Below are positions 12,641 to 23,968 of a stretch of 64,000 bases of DNA, piece by piece. The stretch is from NCBI GenBank assembly GCA_037074615.1, contig CM073527.1, forward strand, positions 26,846,848 to 26,910,847. The letters are read 5' to 3'. The notes below the pieces were generated by a model. The model saw only the letters and a program-made list of their open reading frames with translations. It was not told the DNA's origin and searched no databases. This DNA is from Leucaena leucocephala. Lineage: Eukaryota > Streptophyta > Magnoliopsida > Fabales > Fabaceae. The position numbers were made by a program, and so were the translations under genes. Position 1 is the first letter of the stretch. The number at the start of each line of letters is the position of its first letter.

Positions 12641-13506
12641 AGCTGTAAATCTGAAATATAAAATTGTATAGTTTGATAAAATATAATCTGTCATTGGCAA
12701 TAGTTCCCATTGTAGGAGGTCTATTACATGAAAAGCCGTTACCCCCAGAATTTGTCATTTTTTTTAATATAAAAATTTTAATTAGGTTGGATATCGATTT
12801 TTTATTAAGGTTAAGATATAACTTTAAAATTTATAGGAGATTTATAAAATTATTTATCAAATAAATTTTAATAACAATAGTAATAATCGAATATATTAAT
12901 AAGTTCCTCATCATTTTTGTTAAAATTTTGCTAATGGTTAAACTGCCTTGCTCTTATACTTACGCGCTATGTCATGGGCAATCTCAATATATCTGTGGAA
13001 ACTGAGCCCACAGATAATTAGCAAACCCCAACTGTTTTTTCTTTCACTCGGATTTTCTTGTCAAAAGCCCATGTTGGTAGGAAAGAGGGTGGAAGGAAAG
13101 ATTGATTGAGAAGACAAACTTGCCCCTGAGTCAAAAATTATTAATTTATTGAACAAACAGAAGTATTTTCCCTACTCCATCTGTGCTCCATGTTAGCGGC
13201 AAAGAGCAAACGCCCCCCATCTTCACGGACCTCGTCATCTCTCTCTCCCAGCTTCCCTATGGCTGAAACTTTTTGAAGTTGTCCTCTCATTCGAATTTAA
13301 AAAAAGAATATTCTAACGATAAGAAATAAGGGTAAAAATGTCCATAAAAAGAAACAGGCGTCAAGCAAACAAACAAGTTATCAATTTTCACTAGTTTCGA
13401 TAAGGTGGAGACTGGAGAGACGCCAGTGTTTAAATCTGAAACCATAGGAAGAAGCAATCTCAGAACTGGGATATCGGGAAGCGCAAAATGGAGTATTGAT
13501 TCACAA

Positions 13507-14064
13507 ATGGAAGTCCAAGTTGAGTGGTTGGGGTACTGCAAGATGAGCGTTCTTCTTCTATTTGGTCTGTTATTATTCTCACATTCGCAAATAGCTGCAG
13601 CTCGAGTACAGGGGCCTGGCTTCCTTTATACCAGGACCAGAGGAAGATGTACTCCACAGTAAGATCTCTTCTCTCAACATCTCAATACAGTTATGAACAT
13701 TCGTATTATGTTACGCAAATTACCGGAAGTGTTAAAGTGAAGGTTCTGGAGCGGAAGGAGGGAGAAGTGGCCGAGAATGGTACCAGAGACATCGACGGTG
13801 TGGAAGGTGTTCGGCTCCAGGACGTATGAACGGTACAGTTGGGATCTGACATTGGTGGAGGCGGCTGCGAGGAACGACGAGGAGAACGCGTTCGGAAGGC
13901 TGGTGAAGGAGGCGACGGCGGCGCTGCTGAACTCGTACACCAGAGAGGGGTATCCGTACAGACCTTGGCAGGTGAAGACTCTTCTCATTCAAGCATTGGT
14001 GTCGGAGGCCGCAGCTTCGTCTCAAGCCAAGCGCTTCTCATCGGCTAATCTCGCTTGTGATTGA
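13507..14064 (+). CDS. Small secreted protein with PDF1-like C-terminal domain
   Basis: Two exons, 13507-13658 and 13743-14064, join in phase (CA|G) to give about 157 residues. A start at 13543 (MSVLLLFGLLLF, 145 residues) is equally plausible because it puts the hydrophobic signal peptide at the very N-terminus. The signal core is followed by SQIAAA, a likely cleavage site, so the product should be secreted. The mature part has CTPQFWSGRREKWPRM, then FGSRTYERYSWDLTLVEAA and a helical tail with KEATAALLNSY, YPYRPWQVK and QAKRF.SANLAC. This tail aligns by eye with the C-terminal domain of PROTODERMAL FACTOR 1 (REGTAS.LNS, FP.....VR, AAT.QA..F.LAN). The long proline-rich repeat of PDF1 is absent. 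PDF1 is an epidermal cell-wall protein; a cell-wall role here is inference. Exon 2 is clearly more GC-rich than its surroundings. Confidence 0.72.
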
Positions 14065-14934
14065 TCTTATCAATCCCATTATATCAAACTTTTCAATCAA
14101 TTCTCTTATTGGTGTGGAGTGATCTTGATGTTCATCCAGTGCATTTCACTTTTGTACTCATTTCAGTTATCGATCGGATCTTGAAATTGTTTCTTCTTTC
14201 TGCGTGTTTGTCATCCTACTCGTCACCCATATTAAAGGTTTTATGAGCCACTCAATCGAAAGATTGGATGGATTGAGCAAAAAATATTTGATGTCAATAG
14301 CTTCTAAGTAAAATTTGATATATTTTCTTAAGGAAACATTATTCAAATTGAGACAAATCATGTACGTCTTGTGCGAATTTTGTACTGCAATTTAGCTCTT
14401 GGATTCCAAAGCTTTTTTCCTCTCATGAAATGTGCAGGCCATTTTATTTCATCTCAAAAAAAAAAAATAAAAAATTGTGCCCACCATATATATTTTGAAA
14501 TTCTTACTATTGACTTGGGAAGAGGGGAATAATCCATGAAAATAATTAGAAAGTATCTTCTCCGTAATTTGATTTTTAACCATTAGCGAGGTATGGAATG
14601 TTGTACCAAAACTTGGTGTGAACTTTTGACTTAATTATCTAATTTGTTTCAAAATCTTAAATGCTTTAAGTAAAAGCGGTAGTCTATCTATAGCTTAGAG
14701 ACGGAATATATTTATTTTTGGTAACAACCTGATATTATAACTTAGACATTAATTATCTTGAATTATAAAGATTATTGAAATATATTTTATCTATCTTAAC
14801 ACGGATTTTTTTATACGTATAACTTGATTTAAATTTAATATATTATAATTAAGAAACCTAGTTATCTACTAGCTGTGCTAAATTTTATTGGTATTAAAAA
14901 TATTTTTGTCTAAGGTTTTTTTATAAGAAAATTT

Positions 14935-15185
14935 AAAAAAAAATGTTGGATTCACCCATAATTAAATGGTAAGGCGAAATCTCTCTTATTTCTATGTGAT
15001 ATTAATATTGGGTATAACGATTTGTCAATTATCCTCATGTGTAAACTTAGACATCCAATAACTAAGATGTTTCTCCAAGCGCTGTGACTAAAACTACAAC
15101 AAAATGATACTCTATATAAATCGAATATGTTCTAAATAATTATATATCTTATTCTTTTACTAATTGAACTCACAATACTGATATA
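14935..15185 (+). repeat. Dispersed AT-rich repeat, copy 2
   Basis: The best-preserved copy. It begins near GTTGGATTCACCCATAATTAA and ends near TACTAATTGAACTCACAA. An 8-10 bp inverted or direct terminal signal was not found. Confidence 0.5.
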
Positions 15186-15203
15186 TTTTATTTTGTTTAT
15201 AGT

Positions 15204-15380
15204 TTTTTTTACCCATCCGGTTCATCAGAATTTTACCCCGACTATATCCGAATTCGACCGGCGTCGTGCATCTAGTTATGGTAGGTGAGTCTCCCAATAA
15301 AATTTTTTTGCATACGTCAAAACTCAAATTCAAGATCTCACTTAAGTGATATTGAGCCGCTTACTATGGCTAATCTCTGT
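15204..15380 (-). mobile_element. SINE copy, family A
   Basis: Read on the minus strand it runs from a box resembling GGTAAGCGGCTCAATATCA through GAGATCTTGAATTTGAG to a tail ending GATGGGTAAAAAAA. The same order occurs at 15948, 43172, 43430, 43683, 61265 and 62213. The 5' part looks tRNA-derived (A box like GTGGTAAGCG, B box like GAGTTCGAGTC). Confidence 0.65.
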
Positions 15381-15394
15381 TAGTTATTTTTTTT

Positions 15395-15485
15395 CCTGTG
15401 TTCGAAATTGCCTTTGTTCGAACTCAGGTCTAGGAGGTGAAAGCAAAACACTCTGACCATCAAGCCATGGGTCCGAAAGGCTCTA
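15395..15485 (-). mobile_element. tRNA-like SINE head, different family
   Basis: On the minus strand it reads CATGGCTTGATGGTCAGAGTG and later GACCTGAGTTCGAAC, i.e. A-box and B-box RNA polymerase III promoter motifs spaced as in a tRNA. The arms do not fold into a sound tRNA, so I call it a SINE head or degraded tRNA-like sequence rather than a tRNA gene. Confidence 0.5.
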
Positions 15486-15947
15486 TTAGTTATTTTGTTT
15501 ATAGTTAAAGCTTCAAATTTCAGTTTCCTCAAGGTCTTTGGGCTTATTAACGGGGCATTCGAATGACCCACATGTCCTTAGTAAATCCAAATGATATGTG
15601 GACAATCTATAATGTTTTTTTGTTCACTGGAGTTTATGGAGCATGTTAATGGGCCTTTCGAAGTTGGGCTGTTATTGGGTTCATTCAAATTTGTGAAAAG
15701 AAGGCGTTTTTGTTTTTAAAATATAGGGAGTATCACTTTGTTATGATTCCAGTCACGACACTTGGAGAAATATCCTAACTCTTGGGTGCCTAGGTTTATG
15801 CCTGAGGATAATAGACGCTCGTCTTGCCCGACATTGGTATCACTTAGGAGGAAAGGAGACTTCGCCCTGCTTTTAGATTGTGGGTGAATCTAACCCCTTT
15901 CCAAAAATTTTTGTACTAAAAAAAATGATAATGGGGTTATTAATAAG

Positions 15948-16129
15948 GGTTAGTTCGAGTAATAAGCGATTTAATATTGTTTAAGTAAGATCTTGAGTTT
16001 GAGTCTTAGCATATATAAAAAAATTTTATTAAAAGATTTATTTATTATAGTTAGATGTGTAATAGGGATTAAATTTATATATAGTTAGAATAAAATTTTA
16101 ATAAATTGGATGGATAATAAAAAAAAAAT
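15948..16129 (+). mobile_element. SINE copy, family A
   Basis: It starts GGGTTAGTTCGAGTAATAAGC, continues TTGAGTTTGAGTCTTAGC and ends TTGGATGGATAATAAAAAAAAA. Order and tail match the other family A copies. It is fairly diverged in the middle. Confidence 0.6.
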
Positions 16130-16230
16130 GGTAATAGAGCTTTGGCTGATTGACTTTTGGGGAAGAGGGGTAAGTGGATCTAAACGGAGCAACCCTTGAG
16201 GCCGAAGATTGGCCAAGTTTGAGTGCATCT

Positions 16231-16364
16231 AAAGATACAATATATTTTTAAAAATAAAAATAGAGTGGTAGATATTCAGGCACGTAGGGAGATAATTCCT
16301 ATATAATTTAGTTCCCTTAGTGTAATCGGGCGTATAGCCCTCTCTTTTTATCAAAAAAAAAAAA
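16231..16364 (+). mobile_element. Short poly(A) retroposon with 16-bp target duplication
   Basis: The 134-bp insert ends CTCTCTTTTTATC followed by a run of A. It is flanked by identical 16-bp copies of AAGTTTGAGTGCATCT (16215-16230 and 16365-16380). Long target duplications with a poly(A) tail are the mark of LINE-driven retroposition. The TTTTTATC(A)n end resembles 3' ends of plant LINEs, so a severely 5'-truncated LINE is the likeliest reading; a SINE is possible. Confidence 0.8.
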
Positions 16365-16572
16365 AAGTTTGAGTGCATCTGCCCCTTTCTTCTTCTGTCC
16401 TCACTCCTTTCTTCTTCCTCAAGATGGGAAATTAATAATTTACAAATTAGACATTAGAAACTTAGAAATATCAATAAACGTAAAAGTAGTTGATACTGAT
16501 CAGGCAACCTAATAGACCCCAATTTTCCCGAGAATAAAAGCTCGACAATTTCCTCAAAGTTGAGCCCTTCAA

Positions 16573-19500
16573 ATGGCTAGCATGACTTGTTACTGTCCAA
16601 GCGATCTCTTTTTGTTCAATTAACGTCTCTGCAGGTTTGTTCGTTTCCACATTTAGCGTCAAAAATCTACTTTTGTTCCTGATATCCACGGCGAACATTT
16701 TGTGTTTGTTCACCGATCATTTTATCCCGCCGGGATTTCCCATTTCACAGGCTTCAAACGCGAGGTTGCGTTTGCTTTCTGCGGATAGGTATTCGAGTCT
16801 TCGTGGATATAGTGTATTCAATGAATTCTCTAAGAAACTGAAAGGCGAAGCTGATAGGTAATTCACTATATTTATTATTTATTCATTCGTTCTTTCATGC
16901 TAATTCTGTACCTGGCCGGTACAACTTATAATTTACAATCGGCTCTCTAGCAATGCATTGCAAATCTGCAATGGCGGCAAGATATGAGCAGCTACCGTAG
17001 AGTTCTTTATTTATTTATTTTGGGTAAAAGTAAAGGCCTGTACTATCTCCTCTTCATTTGACTATCCACGAGGTTTTCTTCCTTTCTCTTACGTCAATAT
17101 TTGGCTGCCGTACGCGTTAACTTTTCTTTCCACGGTCGTAGAAATCCAGAATTCCAGCAGTCTGTGAAGGAGCTGAAGGAGAAAGCAGAGGAGCTGAGAG
17201 GGGTGAAAGAAGGGCTTAAAGAAAGGTAAATCTTATATGTGTCGATCATATTGCAATGTATTATTTTAAAGTTCTTAATAGGCTGAGACATATTGTTGTA
17301 TGTCAAGGCTGGGTGGACACTTCAATGGAGGGCCTGAGATGGTGAAATGCCGAATGCAGAACAAAGCAGAAAACTGAGCAGCTGTACAAACAGGTAGATG
17401 AAGTGTGGACAGATGCTGAAGCTCAAAGAAGGTATAATCACAGTTCATCTTGAGGTTCTCCACTTCACCAAATAAGTGATTCAGAAAAGGATGATCATTA
17501 TCTTTCAAAAAGGCCAATACACTCATATTGTACATAAACTGATAAGTTCCTAATTTCCAAAAATTCGATTGGTAATAATTCTTCTTGCAGGTTTCTGAAA
17601 ATGCGAAAGAGAAGATTTCATCTGCTACTGAGGAGGTCTGTCTGAAATTTTTTAATAGGCAAGGAAGTGGCAAGGGTTGACACTTGATGGTTTGTTGACT
17701 ATATTCGTTAACTCAGGTAAAAGAAACTTTTGGGATCGGAAAGCACGATTCTTCAGGATCTTCTGGTTCTTCTTCTGAACAGGATGCTGATGCAAAACAA
17801 GGAAGCCAGACGTCATCCGAGGATGGGAAACACCAGCAATTTGGGTCTACTAATGCTGCAGGCTCATTCTTTAGCAAACTTAAGTCAACTATTTCTTCCC
17901 CAAATGTTTCTATGGCCTTCCAAAAATTCAAGGAAGTAAAGATAGTCAACATAGCCAAAAAAGGATATGATATTGTGAAGGAGGAAATAAGTAGTAATCC
18001 GACAAAGAGAGGGCATGTTCCTTTCAAATCAAGTGGGGAAACGAGTACAAGAACAGAACTTCTTGTCATGCCCTCACAACAATCGTGGTGGGCTAAGAAG
18101 TTTGATCAATTTAAAGATAAGGTAACTTGTCAAGCAGTGCTTTATTTAGTGGAAAATCTTAAAAATTTCCCCATCAATTTATTTATTTGCCTTCTATTTA
18201 GGTGAAGGGCCATCCTATATCCAAGCGATTTGTTCAATATAGGACCCTGTGAAGTCAAAGGGCCAGGTGGTGTGTTGTGCTCCTAATGTTTATTCGTTTA
18301 AGAAAATAATTCTGTATCTCTTTTTACATGTTACTTTTCCCTGTAATTTTGTATTTGGAAGCTTAGGATTTGTGCCTCTTGAGATGATGGACATTTTATT
18401 AAAGAATGTCCATATTTGACTCCCAAGTCATCGTCATTGATTTATGTGCTAAAACTGACAGATTGTAGAAGACTTGCGTGGAAGATATGAGACCAGTGAC
18501 AGCCCCATTATTCACAAAATACAAGAGTATGCCCGGGTTTCTCTTTCACCCCCTTTGTGCTTAGAATTACTGTGTGATTGGTCGTATTCCAAAATAGGCT
18601 AAGTGCTAATTTACCATTACCCTATTACAGTATCAATGATAGTATGTTTCAAGAGTCAGATGCCGCACTATCATACAAGGAAATTCGTCAAAGAGACCCG
18701 TATGTCTCATGCCTTTTGTTCTCATTGTGGTCACTGGCATTTTAATAAATCTTGTTAACTTCTTCCTTTTGTTGTGTTTGCATGGATTAGTTATTTTTCA
18801 TTACCAGAATTTGTGGGGGAAGTTCAGGAGGCAATAAAACCAGTGCTTAATGCTTACATGGTCAGTGCCAAACTTTTGCGGAAATGTTGGAATTCTAATT
18901 CTTTGATGTGCCTTTTGTATTGCTGTTCATTTTTTAACATGATAAAATCTATTCGTTGTCAAGGTGAGGGTGGATTCATTTCTTTTTCTAGACGAATTAT
19001 AAATATTCTTGTGCAGGGAGATGTTGAAAGTTTTGAAAAGGTATTGTAGTCCTGAGCTCATTGAACGCTGTAAAGCGGAGCATGCCGATTACCATAGTAA
19101 TGGTATCTTCTTTGATAACAAGGTGAGATTTCGAATTTCTTGAATCTTCTATTTTTCTTGTCCAAATTATTTGCGTTGGATCCCAGTTGTTAATACCTAG
19201 TGAGATATTAAGTATATTTGTTTGCTTATCATTTAACTTTGACTTTGTGTGGTAGAGTTGATAGGGTTAAATGAAGCGAAACTCTTATTCTTTGCTTGAC
19301 TGAGTTACATTCCCCTTTCAAGACATAGTGCCCTTTGTAACGTTCGATGTTTAATGCAGATTTTGCATGTATCCGATGTTGAAGTGAGGGAGACCAAGAT
19401 GATGGGGTCCTCTCCCTTAATCATCGTAATGGTATATAAACATTCACTTCTAGAAGTAGTATTTTTGCTAATTCACAATTTTTATACTTGGTGATGAAAA

Positions 19501-19813
19501 TAAAAGCTTGCTACGAGGGTTTTTGTTGAATGAATTTCCAGTTCCAAACACAGCAAATCTATTGTGTACGGACAGTAATGGATCAATTACAGAAGGAGGC
19601 AAGGTAAGTGATGTAGCATTTGAATGAGGTGAACGAAACACAAGTTTGTTTCCGATTATCATTCATTTTCTGGTGTTATAGGACACAATCCACACAGTTT
19701 ATTATGCGTGGGCCTTACAACAAATGGAACCAGAAGATAGAGGAGAAGATTGCATTTATTTGATGTGGAGACACAGAGAGATGCAACAGCAGGGAATCTG
19801 AGCCCTCATCTAG
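16573..19813 (+). pseudogene. TIM44: TIM44-like mitochondrial import subunit, decayed intron-containing copy
   Basis: TIM44 tethers mtHsp70 to the TIM23 channel in the mitochondrial inner membrane. Exon remnants: 16573-16634, 16751-16857, 17142-17225, 17360-17431, 17591-17635, 17717-18121, 18202-18266, 18462-18526, 18631-18699, 18791-18860, 19017-19122, 19360-19431, 19542-19603, 19682-19813. They encode recognisable segments such as YSVFNEFSKKLKGEADR, NPEFQQSVKELKEKAEELRG, ILHVSDVEVRETKMMG and DTIHTVYYAWALQQ in family order. Lesions: after ATGGCTAGC the frame does not reach HDLLLSKRSLFVQL (a short deletion not divisible by 3); exon 4 is one base short before its donor; exon 7 lacks one base (Y-S-DPVKSKGQ); exon 11 has one extra A in GAAAG before VLKRYCSPEL; exon 13 lacks one G (CVR-DSNGS); TGA at 19799-19801 replaces a sense codon four codons before the family's normal end, where GCC CTC ATC TAG still follows. 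All splice sites look usable, so this is a decayed genomic duplicate, not a retrocopy. Sequencing error is the alternative, but SMC1 next door has none. Confidence 0.88.
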
Positions 19814-20693
19814 CTTTTTTGTTTATTCTATCTATCAAACAACTGCAGAGGCTGTTGTATAATTATTGCCTTTATATTTCAACGATGATGTATTTTGTCT
19901 TAAATTATTTTGATAATAATATCTCAAGCTATTATGTTATATGCTTCTTAATTTGCTACTGAAACAGATATGGTGAAGCATTCATTCTGGTCGTGATTGT
20001 GATGGGGAAATTAATCCTTAATTAATGTCACACTGCCTAGTTTGCTCGTGATTCTACAGTTGAAAAACATGTCCTCTCCCATTCTGATATATTTGAAATT
20101 AATGACCTCTCTGATACCAAGGGAGAGACAGGGATGAGAGAATTCTCGAGAAGAGAGAAAATCTGAAAATGAATTTCTGACCTAACTTTTTTTTTTTACA
20201 AAAAGTTTTCGTAGTTCATTATCTATCTCTAATTAAAATTAAGGTCTAATTTTAAAGCTTAAAGAATATTTATAAAAATTTATAAGATTATCTATTAAAG
20301 AAGTTTTCACAATCAGCAACAAAAATAAACTAGTGTATTTATAGATATAAACCTATTTTTTATCATCTATATTAATTTTCTAATTTAACTTCTACATATG
20401 TCTATTTATTTTTATGTTTAGTGTCAATATTAACAGAATAAATAATAATCTAACTAATCTAGCAAAATGTTAACCCGTATTTTTAATACAATCTGTCAAG
20501 TCTAATTAAATTTCAAAAGAGAAGGAATATGGTTTTAAAAATAAAAAATGAACCCTCACAAGCTCGTTCTCAGTCAAAAGTTATTCAATTTTTTTCTGTT
20601 GAAATCATGTAGATGGCAGATAAGGAAGAGAAGAGAACAAACAAACTTATGTTGTTTCGTGATATTAAGGAATGAGCAGAGCACAAATGAATA
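19814..20693. other. Intergenic, between convergent TIM44 copy and MYB gene
   Basis: It holds the likely 3' flank of both genes and AT-rich DNA. I see no gene and no clear repeat. Confidence 0.5.
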
Positions 20694-21952
20694 TCACAAT
20701 TGTGATAACAACTCTGTTAACTCGTGGGGTCTGATGTCAACATGATCGCCCCAAAAGTCGATGCTAAACCCATCGCAAGTACTTGGTTCAGCCGTGAGTG
20801 GAGATAATGGGAATGGGAAGTGGGTTTCAGCAGCATAAGCAGCCATGCCTGCAAGTTCGCTGCTCTCACCGGAATTATCAGCCGACAGGACTTCCGACCA
20901 GAAATCTTCGTCCAGAGTCTCTATATTATGGGTTAGAGTGTCGACATCATTTGTGGACATGTCGTTACTGCTACGTTGGATGTTGTCGCTGGTAGTGAGG
21001 GTGGAGTCATCACTGACACTGATAGAACTTTGTGGGGGAGACACTTGGTGATCGTGGTGGTGGTCGTCGTCATGGGTAGAACTAGTCGCGGGGCTTTGGT
21101 TTTTGTGTTTAGGGTTCCGATTTGTGGGGAGGTTTTGTTGGTTTTGCGAGAGCTTCTTCTTCAAGTGGGTGTGCCACACATTTTTTATCTCATTGTCTGT
21201 GCGTCCCGGTAATCTCGCTGCAATTGCTGACCACCTGCATCATTATAAAGTGTTTAAACATATAAAGCACTAGCCACTTCCCTTAATAATAACGTAATGC
21301 ACTAACCAATGCGCCAGCCTTTCACTAGTCCGTTTGTTTTTTTAAAGAATAAATAGTTTAATGGGAAAGGTGTTTATTTCCTCAAGGAGGAGCACGTGAA
21401 AATGCTGGAGCTCAAAGTGAGAGAAGAATCCATATCGTCATGATTTTGGTGCCATCAAGATAAGATAGAAGCAAGTGCTTCTGGGCCCAAGGCAATATGA
21501 AGAGAACAGTTGAACCATATCATTTCACTACTACAAGGTACTGGTTAGAGTTGAATTGAAGAAGAAAGTACCTGTTTCCCAAGAGATGATGCAAGTGGAA
21601 GATGGTGTGCTCCTCTTCAGGAGTGAAGTTACCGCGTTTGATATCTGGCCTCAGATAGTTGGTCCATCGTAGTCTGCAACTCTTGCCACATCTCAAAAGC
21701 CCTATATATACAATAAGAGAGAAGAATTCGGAGCTGATGTATCTCTGGTTTGGTTATGTTGGGAGGGAATGGAATGGAATGAAATGAAGGAAGTGGTGTT
21801 TGTTTAAGAATATAAATACCAGCTTGTTTGGGAAGGGCTCGCCAATTGCCATGGCCGTGTGATTGGATATAAGAGATGAGAATCTGATCTTCTTCAGCAG
21901 ACCAGGGCCCTTTCTTCAGTCCCATTTTCTCACAGCACGGAGCTCTCCCCAT
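20694..21952 (-). CDS. R2R3-MYB transcription factor, MYB13/14/15-like (subgroup 2)
   Basis: Exons on the minus strand are 21820-21952, 21572-21701 and 20694-21234, joined in phase to give 267 residues. The start MGRAPCCEKMGLKKGPWS is the canonical beginning of this class. Longer upstream frame (to 22081) is not expected to be coding. R2 spans about residues 14-61 and R3 about 67-112, ending GRTDNEIKNVWHTHLKKKL. The two introns sit at the classic positions, after PKQA and inside GNR|WSAIA. The C-terminal half is Ser/Asp/His-rich with LDEDFWSEVL, which resembles the subgroup 2 motif IDxxFWxExL, and a second acidic SIDFWGDHVD near the end. Arabidopsis MYB13/14/15 and grape MYB14/15 act in cold and defence responses and stilbene or phenylpropanoid control; extending that to this gene is inference. 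Confidence 0.9.
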
Positions 21953-23968
21953 TTTCCCTCTTTCTTCTTCTAGTTCTCTCTCAGACGCACACACACACAC
22001 GCAGGTCTCTGCACTATTTATAAATGATTTTATAGACACAGCAATAAGCAAGCCACCGTGCTTGACAGCTGAATAGCTCATACACGCGCCGCTATATCAC
22101 ATGAGGGGTCAAACAAAACGTGCGAATTGCCTAACTGATTTGGGAGCAATAGTTGGATTACATATTCAAGTTGATGCTTCATTCATACATACCATCTTCT
22201 CGCCGCCTCTCACCGTATCTCCACACGATCACCATGTCTCCTTTTCACTTGTATCTTTAATTGGTTCTCATTTCATATAAAAAAAAATATCCACAGTAAT
22301 TAATCATTTTTCTAGTTATAATAAGGAACATACTTCGCCCTTAACATAGACTAGTCTCTCTTCAAGTACTGAGGATAAAGGGCAATTTTCTCCCAACTCT
22401 CAACTGAATTTCTTTTAAAAATATTACAAGAAGACACAAAATCTCATTCTCAATTTATCATACTCTACGATCATATATATTCTCACACAAAATGCAAGGA
22501 AGGGCATGTAACAGGTGGTATTTTTCTTATGGGCAACACCCATATCTTTTTTAATATAAGAGTTAGATAACTAATTTAAATAGATTATAAAATTATTTAA
22601 ATTAATTATTTATAATAAATATGTGTTAGTTGATAGAACCCTTTTACTATGTATAAATAATTAAAAAAAGCTTAAGAAAAATATTATAAAATTGAGAGAC
22701 AGAGTGAATAGAAATATTATATTTATGATTAAGATAAATTATTTGTTTAACTTTTATATTTAAGATAGGAGGTGATAATAATATTTTGGTATGTTATGCA
22801 ACTCCAGTCATACTGCTGTTCACAACCAAATGAGACTGGAGGTAGCGGAACTACTATATCACAAATTAGGAAAATGGTTCAAGCCGTGCTATGCTTTGCT
22901 AATGCCCTCGCATCAAGTAGTTCGAAAGAGGTCAAAGAAAGAGGCTAGCTAGTGGCAAAGTCGGTAGCCCAGGTCTTATTTTTACAAAAGACAAAACGGG
23001 AAAAAACTATATATGAATTGGGAAGCACTCCTTTTTGGTGAACAACAAATCAAAGCCTAAGCACTTTTGTATTCTGATTAATTGATTAATTATCATTCCA
23101 AATGTCACTATCAGGCTCATAAACAGCGTTTGAATTTTATATTACATATACATATAATAAATTAGAGTTTTGAAGGGGAAATTGAAGAGAAGAGAAAGGA
23201 TTGGGTATTGTCAGAGATGACGTCACTTTAATTGGTAATTAGGTGGAAAGCATGGCGGGCGGTAGCAACCTTTCAAGATAATTTAGCGCCCTTCCACGAT
23301 CTCCAAAAATTTATGACTTAATTATGACTCAGTAAAAGCCGACTCGCTTTGCCAATTCGGGCTGCCTGCTTTGTGTGTAGTCAACCGGGGCCTTGTATGT
23401 CTTTCGGATGGTATTTAAGATATAGCCAATATCCATCTTTTTCTTATAGCTTTATCAAGTTAAAAGCACTCGGATATTAATTTACAAATCCGGCACTTCA
23501 ACAAGGAACTGACATCCCTATTTATTTATTGGAATATCTGAACATGGATCTTACTTTGCATTTGCAGATCATAATAATGCCCCCACTACTTCTGTCATCC
23601 ATGCTTTAACCTACTGATGACTTTTTGCGCATGATTTTATCACTTCAAACAACATGCTCATAATTTACTCAAGCTTAATGTTACACAGATTGATTGTTAA
23701 TTAATATTACATCAGGAATTAATACCAGCTCCACAACGTTCTAGGAAACTGTGAGGACCAAAGAAGCTCATAATTGCTTCAATCAGAAATACTGTTAAAA
23801 ATCTAAGCCTTAACCTGGGCCGTAAAAACAAGATCAGGGACCAAAAATGTTTTCCTTTTTTCTTCATTTGCACAAAATATTGTTGAAAACCTACGCCTTC
23901 CGCCACGCAATCACACGCAACCACAGAAATGGGTGAAACCTGAGGGCCAACATAGCATTAACTTGTCG
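21953..23968. other. Intergenic: MYB promoter and AT-rich DNA
   Basis: A CA-repeat (ACACACACACAC near 21990) lies in the MYB 5' leader. The rest (to about 23950) is AT-rich with no gene I can support. The left end of the next gene's 3' UTR is probably within 23700-23968. Confidence 0.5.

Larger units (their letters stand above)
11388..13506. other. Intergenic stretch downstream of SMC1
   Basis: It holds the SMC1 3' UTR (no clear polyadenylation signal chosen), a MITE copy at 11649-12112, a dispersed AT-rich repeat at about 12360-12640, and AT-rich DNA leading to the promoter of the next gene. I see no coding region. The short open frames here are not conserved in appearance. Confidence 0.6.
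14065..16214. other. Repeat-rich intergenic region
   Basis: No intact gene is seen. It holds a dispersed AT-rich repeat (about 14935-15185), tRNA-derived SINE copies (15204-15380 minus, 15395-15485 minus, 15948-16129 plus) and an unassigned moderately GC block at 15730-15925 that ends GTACTAAAAAAA and may be another SINE. Confidence 0.6.

Noticed and set aside
15395..15485. tRNA gene on the minus strand
   Set aside because: A- and B-box motifs are present but I could not form acceptor and anticodon arms; better read as a SINE head.
16637..16861. Alternative TIM44 start inside intron 1 (frame from 16637)
   Set aside because: It needs retention of the intron; the real exon 1 (HDLLLSKRSLFVQL) lies upstream, and downstream frame lesions remain anyway.
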